A program made the position numbers and the translations under genes. The notes beneath the pieces are model-generated. The model ran no database searches, was not told where the DNA came from, and saw only the letters and a list, made by a program, of their open reading frames with translations. Positions 1 through 8,064 of a stretch of 64,000 nt of DNA are shown here, piece after piece (the stretch's first letter is position 1; each line of letters starts with the position of its first letter). The DNA comes from Candidatus Epulonipiscium sp. (GTDB lineage Bacteria > Bacillota_A > Clostridia > Lachnospirales > Cellulosilyticaceae): NCBI GenBank assembly GCA_012841565.1, contig DUUM01000251.1, positions 12,019 through 76,018 on the forward strand, given 5' to 3'.

Positions 1-660
1 AAATATGAAGATTATATCAATGATTGTTATGTGCGTGCTCTGGATAGCAAAGATGAGAATATTAGAAACAGAGCAGCAGATTCATTATTTGGACTTTACT
101 CACGAAAGGAACAGTACGAGAAGGCAGAGGAATATCTGAATTATTTTTCTAACCAAAATCCAGAGAGAAAGAGAAAACAAGCATTTATTTATAGCAAGAC
201 AAATCGGGTAAATGAGGCATATAAGGCGTACGAAGAATTATTATTTTCAGGCTATCAAATGATGAATATGGTATTTCAAAGTATATATATTTTAGCTATG
301 CAGGATAAAGATAAGGAAAAGGCTTATGCACTTGTTGAGAAGCAAAGAGGATTAGCTAGTATTTTTGAAATGGGTGAATACCATGAAGTATCCTGTAGGC
401 TTGACTTGGTAACAGCTGAAAAAGATGTAGATACAACTATCGAAACTATGGAGAAAATGCTTTCTAGTGTTGATAAAATATCTGGTTTTATAAGTTCAAC
501 CCTATACGAGCATATGGAGTTTAAAAAACTTGAAGAGAAATTTACTAAAGATTTGTATAAGAACTTGTTAACTCATTTTAGCGATGATGAAACATTTAGC
601 TATATGAAAAAAAACAAGCGTTGGCGGGAATTGGTAAGCAGTAATTTAAAAGAATTATAA
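1..660 (+). CDS. TPR-repeat protein, C-terminal part (5' end outside window)
   Basis: The reading frame is open from the first base, so the true start lies upstream; the GTG at 31 is only the first start-like codon. The visible ~219 residues are all-helical with tetratricopeptide-like pairs (for example a YEKAEEYLNYFSNQNP helix followed by a VNEAYKAYEELL helix). Such C-terminal TPR arrays in Firmicutes often belong to XRE-type regulators or Rap-like peptide-sensing proteins, but no DNA-binding domain is visible here, so the function is left open. The gene ends 73 bp before a strong terminator shared with the convergent metY-like gene. Confidence 0.6.
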   Translation, partial: KYEDYINDCYVRALDSKDENIRNRAADSLFGLYSRKEQYEKAEEYLNYFSNQNPERKRKQAFIYSKTNRVNEAYKAYEELLFSGYQMMNMVFQSIYILAMQDKDKEKAYALVEKQRGLASIFEMGEYHEVSCRLDLVTAEKDVDTTIETMEKMLSSVDKISGFISSTLYEHMEFKKLEEKFTKDLYKNLLTHFSDDETFSYMKKNKRWRELVSSNLKEL

Positions 661-733
661 AGAAATACTTTCTTGGATTTTCTATGCAAAAAAAGCAATG
701 GTTTTAGAAGGTGTAACCATCATATTTAGCCAT

Positions 734-779
734 AAAACCCCCCCAAGTTAGATTTTGGTCTAACTTTAGGGGGGGTTTT
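734..779. terminator. Bidirectional terminator between convergent genes
   Basis: A4C7 and G7T4 arms enclose an inner AAGTTAGA/TCTAACTT stem. With an A-run on one side and a T-run on the other it can terminate both the TPR gene (+) and the metY-like gene (-), whose stop codon it overlaps. Confidence 0.9.
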
Positions 780-2109
780 ATATAACATATGTTTGCTGAA
801 GGTTAGAGATGGCTTTGAATGCTTCATCTATATCTTCAATGATATCATCAATGTTTTCAGTACCGATTGATAGGCGCACTGTATTTGCTTTAATACCAGC
901 ATTTATACGTTCTTCTTCTGTCATCTGTGAATGGGTAGTGGATGCAGGGTGAATTACTAAGGACTTAACATCTGCAACATTTGCGAGTAATGAAAATAGC
1001 TCTAATTCATCAATAAAATCCTTGGCTTTTCGATCATCCCCTTTAATTTCAAATGTAAATATGGACCCTCCGTGATTTGGATAATATTTTTGGTATAATG
1101 CTTGTTGCTCAGGATTGTTAGAGACAGATGGATGATGAACCTTTTCAACTTGGGGATGATTGTTTAAATAATTAACAACTTTTAAGGTGTTTTCTACATG
1201 ACGATCTACTCTTAGGGATAAGGTTTCTAATCCTTGAAGGAATAAGAAGGCATGAAAAGGTGATAAAGCAGCACCGGTATCCCGTAATAATAAAGCGCGA
1301 ATCCTGGTAACAAAAGCAGCTGGCCCAACATCTCTTGCAAAGCTAATACCATGATAGCTTGGGGTTGGATCTACAAGATGTGGGAACTTACCGGATGCTT
1401 CCCAATCGAATTTTCCACCGTCTATAATAACACCACCAATACTTGTTCCATGACCACCAATAAATTTAGTGGCAGAATGAATAACAACATCAGCGCCATA
1501 TTCAATAGGCCTTACTAGGTATGGCGTGGAAAAGGTGCTATCGACAACCAGTGGTATATTATGTGAATGTGCTATCTTAGCCAGTTTCTCAATATCCACA
1601 ACTTCTGAATTAGGATTGCCAAGGCTTTCGATATATAATAATTTTGTATTATCTTTAATGGCGTCATTTACTTCTTCGTAATTAAAAGGATCCACAAAGG
1701 TGCTTTCAATACCAAATTCTTTAACTGTATGGTTTAATAGATTATAGGTTCCGCCATAAATATTTTTAGCAGCTACCACATGGTCACCGTGGTGTGCAAG
1801 GTTTAGGATAGAATAAGTAACGGCCGTAGAACCTGAGGCAACTGCAAGTGCAGCAACGCCGCCTTCAAGAGTTGCTATTCTTTGTTCAAATACGTCTTCA
1901 GTTGGATTAGTGAGTCTACCATAAATATTGCCAGGATCTTGGAGGGAAAATCGTGCGGCTGCATGATCCGAATTATTAAAAACATATGATGTTGTTTGAT
2001 AGATTGGAACTGCTCTTGCACCTGTAGTAGGATCTGGCTCTTCTTGGCCAACATGTAATTGTAATGTTTCAAATTTAAAATTTCTTTCCGTTCTTGTTTT
2101 TTTGCCCAT
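778..2109 (-). CDS. metY: O-acetylhomoserine sulfhydrylase / Cys-Met metabolism PLP enzyme
   Basis: A 443-residue PLP-dependent enzyme of the cystathionine gamma-synthase fold. The PLP lysine lies in HSATKFIGGHG, followed by GTSIGGVIIDGGKFDW, which is typical of O-acetylhomoserine aminocarboxypropyltransferases rather than cystathionine synthases or lyases. The N-terminal FETLQLHVGQEPDP-like segment and the length also fit MetY, which makes homocysteine (or methionine from methanethiol) from O-acetylhomoserine and sulfide. The ATG is preceded at 8 bp by a perfect AGGAGG on the reverse strand (2118-2123). A LysR-type gene is transcribed divergently 175 bp away and is the obvious candidate regulator. 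Methionine gamma-lyase activity cannot be excluded from sequence alone. Confidence 0.9.
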   Translation of the reverse strand: MGKKTRTERNFKFETLQLHVGQEEPDPTTGARAVPIYQTTSYVFNNSDHAAARFSLQDPGNIYGRLTNPTEDVFEQRIATLEGGVAALAVASGSTAVTYSILNLAHHGDHVVAAKNIYGGTYNLLNHTVKEFGIESTFVDPFNYEEVNDAIKDNTKLLYIESLGNPNSEVVDIEKLAKIAHSHNIPLVVDSTFSTPYLVRPIEYGADVVIHSATKFIGGHGTSIGGVIIDGGKFDWEASGKFPHLVDPTPSYHGISFARDVGPAAFVTRIRALLLRDTGAALSPFHAFLFLQGLETLSLRVDRHVENTLKVVNYLNNHPQVEKVHHPSVSNNPEQQALYQKYYPNHGGSIFTFEIKGDDRKAKDFIDELELFSLLANVADVKSLVIHPASTTHSQMTEEERINAGIKANTVRLSIGTENIDDIIEDIDEAFKAISNLQQTYVI

Positions 2110-2215
2110 TTTATTTTCCTCCTATTTTATATAAATGATTATATTTTTTTTTATAAGTTTTACTTGTTATGACTATTATAGCGTTTAAAATAAAAAGGTG
2201 TTATGACGATAAAGC

Positions 2216-2244
2216 TTGAACTAGCTATAGATTTTACCTATAAT
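2216..2244 (+). promoter_or_regulatory. LysR gene promoter with overlapping LysR-type dyad
   Basis: TTGAAC (2216-2221), a 17-bp spacer and TATAAT (2239-2244) form a good sigma-A promoter. A perfect dyad TATAG-N7-CTATA (2226-2242), containing the LysR T-N11-A signature, covers the spacer and -10 box. This suggests that the LysR protein represses itself and acts on the divergent metY-like gene from here. The operator role is inferred. Confidence 0.6.
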
Positions 2245-2284
2245 GAAATTACAGTAGAATAATGAGTCACTAGGAGTGGGGAAC

Positions 2285-3193
2285 ATGACATTACAACAGC
2301 TATTTTATGCAATTAGTATAGCTAATAATAAATCTATGAATAAAGCAGCAGAGGAATTATTTGTTACGCAACCAAGTTTATCTAGTGCAATGAAAGAACT
2401 AGAAGAGGAAATTGGAATCGAGCTGTTTTTGCGCTCTAATAGGGGGGTTATTATTACCCCTGAAGGAGAAGCCTTTTTAGCTTATGCAAGGCAAATGTTG
2501 GATGTATATCATTTAATGGAAGAAAGATATGTGGAGAAAAAAGGATTGAAGAAGAAGTTTAGTGTGTCTATGCAGCATTATACCTTTGCAGTTGAAGCCT
2601 TTATGCATTTGGCAAAAGAGTACGATATGGAAGAATATGAGTTTGCTATACATGAGATAAAAACATTTGAAGTAATTGAAAATGTTAAAAACCAAAAAAG
2701 TGAAATCGGGGTATTATATTTAAATGATTTTAATCAAAAGGCACTAGAAAAGGTTTTTCGTGACAATCAAGTTGAATTTACCAAATTATTTGAGTGTAAG
2801 ATTTACGTCTATCTTGCAAAAAGCAACCCACTTGCCAATGCCCAAATAATTAGCTTTGAAGACTTAAAAGACTACCCATGTCTTTCTTTTGATCAGGGGA
2901 ACTATAATTCGTTTTATTTTGCAGAAGAAGTACTTAGTATTTATGATTACAAGAAAATTATTAAAGCAAATGACAGAGCCACACTTCTTAATTTAATGGT
3001 GGGGTTAAATGCTTATACATTATGTTCGGGCATCATATGCGAAGAACTAAATGGGGAAGGGTACGCTGCAATCCCCTTTAATACAGCAGATACTATGACA
3101 ATAGGATATATAAAGAAGAAAAATATGCCGCTAAGTAGACTAGGCAGACAGTATGTGGAAGAACTTAAAAAATATGAAAGCAAGGTTTTATGA
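2285..3193 (+). CDS. LysR-family transcriptional regulator
   Basis: 302 residues. The N-terminal winged helix-turn-helix (residues ~1-60, with NKAAEELFVTQPSLSSAMKELE) is followed by a LysR effector-binding domain. The ATG at 2285 is chosen because AGGAG at 2272-2276 sits 8 bp upstream; a GTG nine bases earlier would overlap that site. The gene is divergent from the metY-like gene and shares its intergenic region, so a sulfur/methionine-related signal is plausible but not shown. Exodeoxyribonuclease III follows 36 bp downstream, probably in the same transcript. Confidence 0.9.
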   Translation: MTLQQLFYAISIANNKSMNKAAEELFVTQPSLSSAMKELEEEIGIELFLRSNRGVIITPEGEAFLAYARQMLDVYHLMEERYVEKKGLKKKFSVSMQHYTFAVEAFMHLAKEYDMEEYEFAIHEIKTFEVIENVKNQKSEIGVLYLNDFNQKALEKVFRDNQVEFTKLFECKIYVYLAKSNPLANAQIISFEDLKDYPCLSFDQGNYNSFYFAEEVLSIYDYKKIIKANDRATLLNLMVGLNAYTLCSGIICEELNGEGYAAIPFNTADTMTIGYIKKKNMPLSRLGRQYVEELKKYESKVL

Positions 3194-3229
3194 TTGCTAT
3201 CATTCAAAGGAAAATAAAGGAGGAAAATA

Positions 3230-4057
3230 ATGAAATTTATTTCATGGAATATTGATTCAGTAAATGCGGCTTTAACAGGTGATTCAGATCGCGCCAAATT
3301 ATCTAGGGATGTACTAAATACAATTATAAAATATGATCCAGAAATTATAGCATTGCAAGAAACAAAGCTACCTAGTAATGGTCCTACTAAAAAGCACTTA
3401 GAAATTTTGGAGGATATGTTTCCAGATTATGAAATTGCCTGGAATAGTTCCGTAGAACCTGCTCGCAAGGGGTATGCAGGTACAATGTTTTTATATAAGA
3501 AGGATTTAAAACCATCTGTTTCCTTTCCTGTTATAGGTGCGCCAAGCACTATGGATTTTGAAGGGAGAATGATCACACTAGAGTTTGAGAATTTCTACCT
3601 AACACAAGTGTATACACCAAATGCAGGTGATGGCCTAAATCGTTTAGAAGAACGTCAGATATGGGATGAAAAATATGCGGATTATCTAGTTAGTCTAGAT
3701 AAAAATAAATATGTTATTGCAACAGGAGATTTAAACGTAGCCCATAAAGAAATAGATTTGGCCAATCCTAACAATAACCGTCGTTCAGCTGGTTTTACCG
3801 ATGAGGAGCGTCAAGGATTTACAAATTTTTTAGAAAAAGGATTTACAGACACCTTTCGCCATGTTCACGGAGATGTAACAGGTATGTATACTTGGTGGGC
3901 TCAGCGGGTTAAAACAAGTAAAATTAATAACTCAGGATGGAGAATTGATTATTGGTTGGTCAGTGACAGAATTGCAGATAAGATTATAAAATCTGAAATC
4001 ATTGATTCAGGTCCGAGACAGGACCACACACCTATCTTACTAGAAATTAATCTATAG
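3230..4057 (+). CDS. xth: Exodeoxyribonuclease III (AP endonuclease)
   Basis: 275 residues covering the complete endonuclease/exonuclease/phosphatase fold. Family motifs appear in order: MKFISWNIDS at the N-terminus, the metal-binding IALQETK, YTPNAGD, the catalytic GDLNVAH, the DNA-binding WRIDYWLVSDRI and the terminal DHTPILLEI. The product cuts abasic sites and degrades 3' ends in base excision repair in the cytoplasm. An AAGGAGG site lies just upstream of the ATG. The length is typical and no key motif is missing. Confidence 0.93.
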   Translation: MKFISWNIDSVNAALTGDSDRAKLSRDVLNTIIKYDPEIIALQETKLPSNGPTKKHLEILEDMFPDYEIAWNSSVEPARKGYAGTMFLYKKDLKPSVSFPVIGAPSTMDFEGRMITLEFENFYLTQVYTPNAGDGLNRLEERQIWDEKYADYLVSLDKNKYVIATGDLNVAHKEIDLANPNNNRRSAGFTDEERQGFTNFLEKGFTDTFRHVHGDVTGMYTWWAQRVKTSKINNSGWRIDYWLVSDRIADKIIKSEIIDSGPRQDHTPILLEINL

Positions 4058-4122
4058 TGTTAGATTACGACATCTTTACGAAGCAATGTTAATACAAAAA
4101 CAATAGGCTAGGGGGATTTAAA

Positions 4123-4749
4123 ATGAAAGAAAACAATAGAAGGATTATAATGACTATTTGCGGTGTTTTAATAGCAGGATTTAGTGTTGGAATGTTTAAG
4201 TTTTCAAATTTCGGAATGGATCCTTTCCAAGTGTTTGCCCATGGTGCTTGGAGCCATATGCCTATAGGATATGGTACCTTTTATACTATTTTAAATTTAC
4301 TAATGTTAGTAATGATTTTTATTCTTGACCGCCATAAAATTGGTCTTGGAACGGTTATAAATATTTTTTTACTGGGTTATGTAGTGGAGTTTTCTTCACT
4401 GTTCTTTAATACTCAGATACCAAACCCAACACTTGGTACTAGGATCTTGTTTTTAATTATTGGCGTCATCATACTTTGCTTTGGATCTTCCTTATATTTT
4501 ATTGGTGATTTAGGCGTATCTACTTATGATGCAGTTGCCCTTATCATGTCTGATAGAAAAGTGGCTCGTTTTCAATATTGTAGAATTGGTACGGATTTAA
4601 TTTGCACAAGTATAGGCTTTATGCTTGGCGCTACTGTTGGCGTGGGGACACTTGTTACGGCATTTTTTATGGGACCTATTATTTCATTTTTTAACAACCG
4701 GATATCTATTCCATTAAGATATGGGAAGGCAAAAGAATCTGATAACTAA
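4123..4749 (+). CDS. YczE/YyaS/YitT-family integral membrane protein
   Basis: 208 residues with about five hydrophobic helices and the family N-terminus (GVLIAGFSVGMFKFSNFGMDPFQVFAHG), plus LGVSTYDAVALI in a later helix. The family is predicted to transport small molecules, but the substrate is unknown. The gene ends at a strong hairpin terminator. Its last third (from about 4569) is the parent of a degraded copy at 23160-23272, where it moved together with the promoter of the downstream cellulase gene. Confidence 0.85.
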   Translation: MKENNRRIIMTICGVLIAGFSVGMFKFSNFGMDPFQVFAHGAWSHMPIGYGTFYTILNLLMLVMIFILDRHKIGLGTVINIFLLGYVVEFSSLFFNTQIPNPTLGTRILFLIIGVIILCFGSSLYFIGDLGVSTYDAVALIMSDRKVARFQYCRIGTDLICTSIGFMLGATVGVGTLVTAFFMGPIISFFNNRISIPLRYGKAKESDN

Positions 4750-4775
4750 TACAAATAAGTAATAGCAGGTTTTTC

Positions 4776-4832
4776 AGCATCTTGAGACTTTGAAGTTTAA
4801 CTATAAACTTCAAAGTCTCAAGGTGCTTTTTA
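4776..4832 (+). terminator. Long-stem terminator after yczE-like gene
   Basis: A 22-bp stem (4777-4798 with 4805-4826, one wobble pair) with loop AACTAT and a T-rich tail. The inner 30 nt (both arms plus loop) are identical to the inner part of the terminator at 26128-26190, while the outer arms differ but stay paired. Confidence 0.85.
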
Positions 4833-4904
4833 TAAATACCACAAATTTCGATTTTAATGGGCGAAAAATAGAGAAACGGTTGAGCTATGCTATTTTAATA
4901 TTCT

Positions 4905-4984
4905 AGGTTGAAAAAGGGCTGAAATAGAGATAGAATTAGATTAGAGAATTCACACAACTACAAAATAGTTGCAGAGCTGAAAGT
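4905..4984 (+). promoter_or_regulatory. 80-bp promoter-leader cassette, copy A (drives GH5)
   Basis: It contains TTGAAA (4908-4913), a 17-bp spacer and TAGAAT (4931-4936), then a leader with the small inverted repeat AACTA-N5-TAGTT and a conserved GAGCTGAAAGT end, about 20 bp before the GH5 start. Related copies of equal length lie at 6155-6234 and 23331-23410, and a partial copy at 11771. By hand count A and B agree at 71 of 80 positions. Confidence 0.75.
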
Positions 4985-5007
4985 CTTAAAAATAAGGGGA
5001 TGTAATA

Positions 5008-6018
5008 ATGAGCAAAAGATTGCGGGGATTAATAAGCAAGGTGGCTAAATATGGTTTATTAGCCTTTTTGTTAAGTGTTATAGGTTTCAGCCTTACGAAA
5101 GTAAATGGAGCAAATAAAGCAACAGTAGTGGACTATTATGGTAAAATGCAAGCAAACGGAAATCGTATTAATGGTTCGAAAATAAAATCACCTATGCAGG
5201 TAACGGGTATGAGCTTCTTTTGGAGTAACTGGTCTGATTCATTCTATAATGAAGCTTCAGTTAATAGAATGGTTGATGAATTTCAAGTGGAAATTGTTAG
5301 AGCTGCTTACGGGATAGAAGATGGTGGAAATCCATATAATGGCAGTAACGATGATCAAATTGAAAGGGTAGTAGATGCAGCAATTAATAAGGGGATTTAC
5401 GTAATAATTGATTGGCACTCTCATGGGGCACATCAAAATGTTGATGCTGCGAAAGCGTTTTTTGAAAGAATGGCCCAGAAATATGGGGAATATGATAATG
5501 TTATTTTTGAATTATATAATGAACCTATGAACGTAGACTGGGATACGGTTAAGGGCTATGCTGAAGTAGTAATTCCGGTAATTAGGCAGTATTCTGATAA
5601 CTTGATTGTTGTAGGAACACCAACATGGTCACAAGATGTTGATCATGTTATTAATAATCAGATTCAGGATTCAAATGTTGCATATGCATTGCATTTCTAT
5701 GCTGGAACTCATAAAGCTAGTTTGAGAAATAAGGCTGACCTAGCACTGAATGCTGGAATTCCACTATTTGTAACAGAGTGGGGATCGGTGAACGCTGATG
5801 GTAATGGTGGCAGAGACGAAAATTCTACATTAGAATGGATTAACTGGATGAATCAAAATGAGATTTCATCTTGTAACTGGTCAATTTTTGATAAACCAGA
5901 AACTTCAAGTATTTATCAACCCAACAGTGGGGGTAACGGAGGACTGTCAGATACGGGTTTATTTATTAAGAATTTAATCATAAACAACACTAAGGATGCC
6001 CCATGGAGAAGCAGGTAA
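5008..6018 (+). CDS. Secreted GH5 endoglucanase (cellulase)
   Basis: 336 residues with a basic N-terminus and a hydrophobic signal peptide (about residues 14-35). The glycoside hydrolase family 5 barrel follows, with DWHSH (135-139), the acid/base Glu172 in LYNEP and the nucleophile Glu257 in FVTEWG; it probably belongs to the bacterial Cel5A-like subfamily. It should cleave internal beta-1,4 bonds in cellulose or related glucans outside the cell. There is no carbohydrate-binding or dockerin domain; the protein stops soon after the barrel, where many relatives carry a binding module. Downstream sequence is a remnant of an unrelated gene, so a lost C-terminus is possible. Its promoter is cassette copy A. 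Confidence 0.9.
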   Translation: MSKRLRGLISKVAKYGLLAFLLSVIGFSLTKVNGANKATVVDYYGKMQANGNRINGSKIKSPMQVTGMSFFWSNWSDSFYNEASVNRMVDEFQVEIVRAAYGIEDGGNPYNGSNDDQIERVVDAAINKGIYVIIDWHSHGAHQNVDAAKAFFERMAQKYGEYDNVIFELYNEPMNVDWDTVKGYAEVVIPVIRQYSDNLIVVGTPTWSQDVDHVINNQIQDSNVAYALHFYAGTHKASLRNKADLALNAGIPLFVTEWGSVNADGNGGRDENSTLEWINWMNQNEISSCNWSIFDKPETSSIYQPNSGGNGGLSDTGLFIKNLIINNTKDAPWRSR

Positions 6019-6040
6019 TATAATGAAGTTGAATATGTTT

Positions 6041-6154
6041 TCAGTCCATGAAGCATCCCAGTCTTTCATCAACGAATGGAGACCATCTTTGCCATGCATC
6101 GATAACTTTATCAAGCTGCTTCCACGGCCAAGTTATTTCAAATATACCAACTTT
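6041..6154 (-). pseudogene. Remnant of FAD-linked (berberine-bridge type) oxidase
   Basis: Read on the reverse strand, 37 codons run without a stop and include FEITWPWKQLDKVIDAWQRW and SPFVDERLG, which resemble the middle of FAD-linked oxidases of the berberine bridge type. It ends in TGA and both sides abut unrelated sequence (GH5 stop region and promoter cassette C). It is too short to be functional. The family call is from pattern memory. Confidence 0.45.
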
Positions 6155-6234
6155 AGGTTGAAGTTTATTTGGAATACAGGAGCAATAGTGTTAGAATATT
6201 CATATAACTACAAATTAGTTACAAAGCTGAAAGT
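6155..6234 (+). promoter_or_regulatory. 80-bp promoter-leader cassette, copy C
   Basis: Same length and ends as copy A (AGGTTGAA at the start, AGCTGAAAGT at the end); 56 of 80 positions match A by hand count. The original -10 has drifted to AGCAAT, but TTGGAA with 16-bp spacing to TAGAAT (6192-6197) could serve instead. The inverted repeat AACTA-N5-TAGTT is kept. It lies 25 bp upstream of the lipoprotein start at 6260. Confidence 0.65.
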
Positions 6235-6259
6235 ACTCGAAAAGGGAGTGTACCAAACC

Positions 6260-6938
6260 ATGCAAAAAGTCATAAAAAGAATACTTTTAACGACCTTAGC
6301 TATAACAACAACGCTGTTTATAGCAGGATGTTCTCAAGTAGAAGGCAAGGCCTCAAAAGAGGGTGCTAATCCGATTGTAGAGATGCCTAAAGAGAATCAA
6401 AAAAGTAAAAAAATAGAAGCTGACGTTATAAGTGAAAAACAGCCTATAAACATTAAAGAACAGATGACACAGGGGTTAAGTGATTTAGAAATTGTAAAAA
6501 TAAAAACAGCTTTTCCTCTTATGCTACATGCAATGGAACAGGGGAAAGAATATAATTTTGAGCAGATTATTATAGACTTAGAAAGCATGAAAAATATTGT
6601 AACATTTAGCCCATTTAAAGAAGATTTAGAGGCTCTCCAAGGACTGTTGCAATATTCTATGGACAAAAGCTATGTGTAAACCCTGAATTACGAATAAATA
6701 AGGTCCAATACTTATTAGATGGTCACAAAATTGATACCATTGGTCCTGCGTGTACAGATATACCAATCTCTTTACCTGCTAACTGGGCAAAGAATATAAG
6801 ATTTTCTTCAACAACAAAACAGAGGTAGAGTTTGAAAAGGGTAACAAGAAACCTAATGTAAATAGCTTAAAATTAGGGCATGTAATAGATATTGAAGTAG
6901 AAGATGGTGTGACTGAAGAGATAGAAGTACAAAACTAG
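6260..6938 (+). pseudogene. Lipoprotein gene broken by two frameshifts
   Basis: The ATG at 6260 follows cassette C and an AAAGGGAGTG site. The first frame gives 139 residues with a lipoprotein signal peptide (lipobox LFIAGC) and a helical domain, then stops at 6679. Around 6650 the protein continues in another frame (GQKLCVNPELRINKVQYLLDG and onward), and from about 6815 in a third frame to a stop at 6938. The middle resembles the VDG-type strand of GerMN domains, but this is weak. An earlier in-frame start at 5996 is rejected because it lies inside the GH5 gene and the FAD-oxidase remnant. The truncated 139-residue lipoprotein could still be made. Confidence 0.6.
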
Positions 6939-6978
6939 CAGGGCCCTTTAAAGAGAATGAAAAGCCTATGCAGCTAAA

Positions 6979-7015
6979 GGCTGATTTCTGTATTGTACAG
7001 GAGTCAGCTTTTTTT
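6979..7015 (+). terminator. Terminator after broken lipoprotein gene
   Basis: GCTGATTTCTGTA pairs with TACAGGAGTCAGC (two wobble pairs), loop TTG, followed by a T7 run. Confidence 0.85.
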
Positions 7016-7231
7016 ATTATACACCATATTAAATATTAAGTTAGACTATAGAATTATTACCCAAGACACAAAGATGCTAAGAGAATCTTTAGAAATTCTT
7101 TTGATTTATTTAAAGTCTATCTTAAGTTATTAATCCTATAATGAATCTAAATTAAGAAAAAGAAGCTACAGAGAATAAACATGAAAAAAACATTAAAAAA
7201 CATTAGATGTAGTAATGAAGGAGAGGGGGAA

Positions 7232-7306
7232 ATGGATGTTAATTTTGTCATGGAATACTTAAGTAAATATGGAACTACCTTTCTATTTGTATTAAAATAT
7301 GAATAA
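7232..7306 (+). pseudogene. 24-codon stub resembling a DedA-family N-terminus
   Basis: A good site (AAGGAGAGGGGG) precedes an ATG and 24 codons reading MDVNFVMEYLSKYGTTFLF, then a stop. The pattern matches the first residues of DedA-type membrane proteins; the rest of the gene is absent. The surrounding 6939-7362 stretch otherwise holds only the terminator at 6979 and AT-rich DNA in front of the vanR-like gene. Confidence 0.35.
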
Positions 7307-7362
7307 GTGTGCATTTTAACAATCGCATGTAGTTAATAAAGGATAACATTAGGAGGAATTAA

Positions 7363-8064
7363 GTGAACAATTATCATATTTTAGTCGTTGAAGATGACAA
7401 AGAAATTCAAGAAGGGTTGGCAATTTACTTAAGAAATCAAGGGTATACCGTTTTTGTGGGATCTAATGGAATAGAAGGCCTTGAGATTATAGAGAAAGAA
7501 GAAATTCATTTAGCTATTGTTGATATTATGATGCCTAAGATGGATGGTATCAGTATGACCATGAAATTAAGAGAAAATCATGAATTTCCAGTGATTATCT
7601 TGTCTGCAAAGTCAGAAGGTATTGATAAAATAACTGGGTTAAATATAGGTGCAGATGATTATGTTACGAAACCATTTACACCTATGGAATTATTGGCAAG
7701 AGTTAATTCACAGCTACGAAGGTACTCAAAGTATTTAAAGGCAGTGAATCAAACGGAACATGATAATACCACAGTAATTGGTGGCCTAGAATTAAATGAA
7801 GATACTGTTGAGGTAAGTGTGGATGGCAACTTGATTAAGGTAACACCAATTGAATTTAAGGTATTGCAGTTATTAATGAAACATGCAGGAAAAGTGTTTT
7901 CTGCGGAAGAAATCTATGAACGGGTTTGGAATGAGCGTGCAGTGAATACTGATACAATAATGGTTCATGTACGTAATATTCGAGAAAAAATTGAAATAAA
8001 CCCAAAAAATCCAAAATATTTAAAGGTGGTGTGGGGCATTGGATATAAAATCGAAAAACAATAA
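7363..8064 (+). CDS. OmpR/VanR-type response regulator
   Basis: 233 residues. Receiver domain with the acidic pair at 11-12, phospho-acceptor Asp54 (VDIMMPKMDG) and Lys103 (VTKPF), then a winged-helix DNA-binding domain ending in VWGIGYKIEK. Start is GTG, with AGGAGG just upstream. It overlaps the following kinase by 26 bp, so the two are translationally coupled and form one signalling pair. Close in type to VanR-like regulators of cell-envelope genes, but no target operon is adjacent. Confidence 0.92.
   Translation: MNNYHILVVEDDKEIQEGLAIYLRNQGYTVFVGSNGIEGLEIIEKEEIHLAIVDIMMPKMDGISMTMKLRENHEFPVIILSAKSEGIDKITGLNIGADDYVTKPFTPMELLARVNSQLRRYSKYLKAVNQTEHDNTTVIGGLELNEDTVEVSVDGNLIKVTPIEFKVLQLLMKHAGKVFSAEEIYERVWNERAVNTDTIMVHVRNIREKIEINPKNPKYLKVVWGIGYKIEKQ

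Noticed and set aside
2110..2275. Possible SAM or other riboswitch leader for the metY-like gene
   Set aside because: Only AT-rich DNA with a ribosome site and the LysR dyad; no multi-helix leader or terminator hairpin on the reverse strand.
5996..6259. N-terminal extension of the lipoprotein at 6260
   Set aside because: It starts within the GH5 gene, crosses the FAD-oxidase remnant and promoter cassette C, and would bury the lipoprotein signal peptide.
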